Source of the DNA: Lanius collurio
Taxonomy: Eukaryota; Chordata; Aves; Passeriformes; Laniidae
Assembly (NCBI GenBank): GCA_020086605.1
Contig: JACBWW010000008.1
Span: 18,029,730 to 18,093,729 of the forward strand
Reading direction: 5' to 3'
Length of the DNA: 64,000 nucleotides
Positions 60,736 through 64,000 of the stretch are shown piece after piece. Both the position numbers and the translations under genes were made by a program. How positions within the stretch are numbered: the first letter of the stretch is position 1; every line of letters begins with the position of its first letter. Under the pieces are notes generated by a model that saw only the letters and a program-made list of their open reading frames with translations, was not told the DNA's origin and searched no databases.

Positions 60736-63700
60736 CTGGGAAGAAAAATGTATTTATTCTCACTGAAATTTTCTCTTTCATGGTCATGGCTTGCTGCAAG
60801 TGGACCATTAAGACTTATATCTGTACTTTGCTGATAGAAAGCAAAGTCTGTTTTCCTCTTGCTACTTTTTTTTTTTTCCTTTTAAAAACTGGTATCTGTT
60901 TGCAGGACTGCAAGGTTAGAATGCTTAATAATTCACGTATGAATTTCTCTATGAATTTAGGACCATGCACTCAGTCACGTCATGCAGCTCTGTGGTCCTA
61001 AACCAATTTAGGCTTCATTTGTTTATTTGTATCTTTCTCCACTCCCCATAACCACCTCCCTCGTGAAAAGTATCTAAAATGATGTTGAAATTATGCTTCC
61101 TTGAAGAAAATTTCCTGCATGTGAATTTGAGTAGTATGAAATCTCGTATGTCCAATATGCTCTGGAGTCTGGTGATGACTGTACTTAAAGGTCAAACACC
61201 AGCCTAGGACAGTAAGAACTGAGGGAGACAGACACAGAGAAAACTTGTCAACTGTCCGACCGAGAACAGGTCCCACCATGTCCTACCTTCCAGACCATGC
61301 TAGCTGGCAGAGCTATACAGTGCCAGGAAACATGTTTGTAGTTCCTGTAGTGGATCAGTGGTCTAGGGCTCAAACTTGCACCCCAGCCACACTGTTTGAC
61401 TTTTGGGAGTTCAGGTCTCTCTGCTGTATTTACTCATCAAGCTACCGTGTTGCCTTTTGTCTGGGTAACTTCTCAGCCTGCTTCCTGGTCTCCCCAGCCA
61501 ACATCCCTCTAACTGTCCAATGAAGGGCAGGTCCCTGAAGAAAACCCCACAGTGCCAGGGGAACCCACTACATGCTTTGTACAACTTTTGTGTTATGAGG
61601 GCTTTGAGCACAGTCTGCAGCAGACCTGAATGTCCCCAGGGGTGTGGCTCCAGAAAAATCCCCTCTCTGCTTCAGTTGCCTTGCTGCAAGTGCTCTGGCA
61701 GTTTTGTGTAAAAAGACCTAAGAAAACTGTGAGTTAAACACTGGATTGAGACTTTGCATGGGAAACTGTGTATGAGCTCACAAGTTGTTTATGTTTACAA
61801 GTATAGTGATAAAAAAGAAAACATCACAAAATGTTTAAACAAGAACTTAAGCTAATGGCTTTCAGTAGAATTGCCTGCTTGGAATTAGGTACTAATGCAG
61901 TTTCTGCTGGTTTGGGTTAGTAATGCATTTCAGATAATCATGGAGAAAAGTTTGTAGAATGCATCTTTTGTCTGCTTTTGTACCTTTCACTATATTCATA
62001 CTAAATCCTGCTGGGTTTTTTCTGTTCATCATAGGGATGACTCATGACAACTTAATGTCCAGGAAATTTTTTCAGCACTTTATATTTTCTTGGTCTGTTA
62101 TTGATTGATTTACACCATTATATATCTAACTATTCAATATTACAAATGTGCTTTAATTTGGATAAAGTTGTTCTGTCATGTGGGGAAAAAATTATTATCA
62201 TCCTGCTTCAGGGAATTGTTTGGTATGTGCATAAAATCAAAATGAAAAAAATTTGGATTGATGATTCCTTAGGAGATCTGAATTTATGTTGTTTGAAAGA
62301 GTTAATCCATAAATAGAGAGGCTGTAAAAATATAAATACATATACACACATACAACACACAGATATATCACTGGATGAAGAAAATCTGAACCCAAATCTA
62401 AACCCTGCTATCAAAGAACAAAATCTTACATGCATGGATTTATGTGCAAAATCTTGCTGACATACACTGAAAATGTTTCAAATTGTGCCGTACTCTATGA
62501 TGATCAGATATTCATTACTGACTGAATTTACAGACAACTAACTGGAAGGCAAACCATGTAATCATGACAGAATGAAAATGTATAGTAATTTATAGGTTTT
62601 CTTCTTCTTCTTTTTCCCCTAGTTGCTACTTGAACTCATCATTCAGATTTCTAACTCATCCTCAGCCAAACAGTAGTTTTGGAATTCAATTATACTTTTA
62701 CTAATAAAATTCGGTGAAATAGCTTATATAAAACCATATAAACCGTCAAATTGCAAATAGTCTATTTTAAAAGCAGTACAAGGCTAAAATAATTTGCAAT
62801 ATTAATCCATTCATGAAATTACAATTTAACTTGACAATTCTAAAAGTTTAAACAAAGCCAGTTCCATGACCAGATTTTACATGGAAGTAGATTTGATGAA
62901 ATATAAGCCAGTGTAGGATCATGACATGTTGTGCAGCCGATCCCAGCTAATTTCAATTTAGAACTTTGAAAGCAAAATGCAGGTAAAACATGAGACTGCA
63001 GCAAAATTTTAGGACTCCTACTGTCTGTTACTCCTGTGCAGATGATTTCACGAAGGGAAAAGAAAACAGATGTGGTCAGCAGTTTCATCTGTGTTGGCTG
63101 CCTTGGGACAGTACCATCTACAGGCCTGTCAGGTTTTCAGGTGTTTTGTTGTTCAGCCTGGAGAAGTCTCTAGAGCTTTTTATTATTTAGGAATAGTTGC
63201 CAAGGTAGTTAAAAGCACATTCCTATATGCTTCACTTATGCAAATTTTCTTATTGTTTTCTCCATATCAACTGTACTCTAACCTGTACCCCAAAAATTCA
63301 GTTTGAAGTACACATCTGTGAAGGGAAATTTCACTCCAAATGAATGAAGCCTCACAAAATTTACCAGCAACTGAAAATACATTTGTATGAGAAGAAGAGT
63401 AAAGCGATTTTTATCTAAGAAGTGTAGCTGGAGGGTGCTTGTCAGTCATTATCTCATGATCCTTGTGTGGTTGTACGCGTAAGGATGACAAAGCAGGCGC
63501 CAGACCCTTCAGAGAGCAGTGGGGAAGGAGACCCCCTAGTGCAGCCCAAAGTCACAGTGAAGCTAGGGAAGGTGGCAGCATCTTCACAGTGAGGAACCAC
63601 AGCAGCTGTATCTGTGGCAGTATTTGCTGTCTTGCTGCCTTCTACAGTGGGAGGTGCTTTACACACTCACCCCTGAACCAGGACAGGCATGTGTTTATTG

Positions 63701-64000
63701 TTGTCTGACAAAGAATATCTACATACCAGCATTAGGCCGGCTTGAGATGCAGCTGACCATCTCGACCCTGAATTTCTAAAGGATTCTTTCCAAATCAGAC
63801 TTAGCATTCCCCTCTGTTTCATTCATCTTGTTTTAATTCTGTTTCTTGGGAAATTTGTTGCTGATATGTACTGGGTACATTCTGTACAGCAGGAAGTTTT
63901 CACCTTCCTGTTTTAAAGAGCAAATTATAATTTTTAATCTAAATGTTTGCAGGGTTTTTTTAAGATTTTCTAGACAAATTCCAATAAAAACATGGTTGTG
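60736..64000. other. Right-hand region, unassigned
   Basis: Less AT-rich patches at 61200-61720 and 63440-63720 carry short open frames on both strands without splice or domain support. They could be old repeats. No PDE4D exon and no upstream exon of the minus-strand gene was identified. Confidence 0.45.

Noticed and set aside
62840..63088. Minus-strand frame as a possible upstream exon of the unrecognised gene
   Set aside because: No phase-1 donor and no convincing acceptor; composition fits chance.
63454..63666. Thr/Ala/Pro-rich minus-strand frame near the right edge
   Set aside because: No splice or domain support, and the patch may be an old repeat; not enough to call an exon.

Overview
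The window is nuclear DNA of a vertebrate and almost certainly a bird. The evidence is short GT-AG exons separated by kilobase introns, many 5'-truncated CR1 LINE fragments, and endogenous-retrovirus LTRs of types common in bird genomes. No bacterial-style genes, tRNA, rRNA or CRISPR arrays were seen.

Region 1 (1-16.66 kb, + strand) is the 3' part of DEPDC1B. Nine exons (2959-3094, 5316-5443, 8123-8253, 9300-9347, 9786-9926, 12993-13159, 14618-14794, 15467-15652, 15957-16118) splice in frame to about 424 codons and end in a stop. They cover everything after the N-terminal DEP domain, so the window opens inside the intron before exon 3. Introns 4 and 7 carry CR1 pieces. The 3' UTR ends near an ATTAAA at 16652, right beside LTR-like DNA (about 16664-17565).

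Region 2 (18.44-21.00 kb) is a short LTR retroelement of about 2.56 kb: two related LTRs of about 290 bp, a frameshifted betaretrovirus-type Gag matrix remnant, a GC-rich Ala/Arg-coding stretch, and an open frame for a Y-box (YBX-type) cold-shock domain with a Pro/Phe/Tyr-rich tail. I see no pol or env. This looks like a non-autonomous ERVK-type element carrying a captured cellular gene segment, and it is the most unusual object here.

Region 3 (21-57 kb) is gene-poor and repeat-bearing. It holds a long reverse-oriented LTR with internal tandem repeats (28.0-29.3 kb), two ERVL-type LTRs (29.9 and 40.1 kb), another LTR-like unit (39.6 kb), a further bird LTR (49.3 kb), CR1 fragments (32.8, 37.6, 43.6, 44.6 kb), and several simple or strand-skewed tracts.

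Region 4 (57.8-60.74 kb, - strand) has at least three, perhaps four, exon-like open segments with splice signals and mutually compatible phase-1 boundaries. I do not recognise the product. In mammals the interval 3' of DEPDC1B leads to the 5' end of PDE4D and contains the antisense lncRNA PART1, so this transcription unit has a PART1-like position and orientation. No PDE4D coding exon was found in the window.
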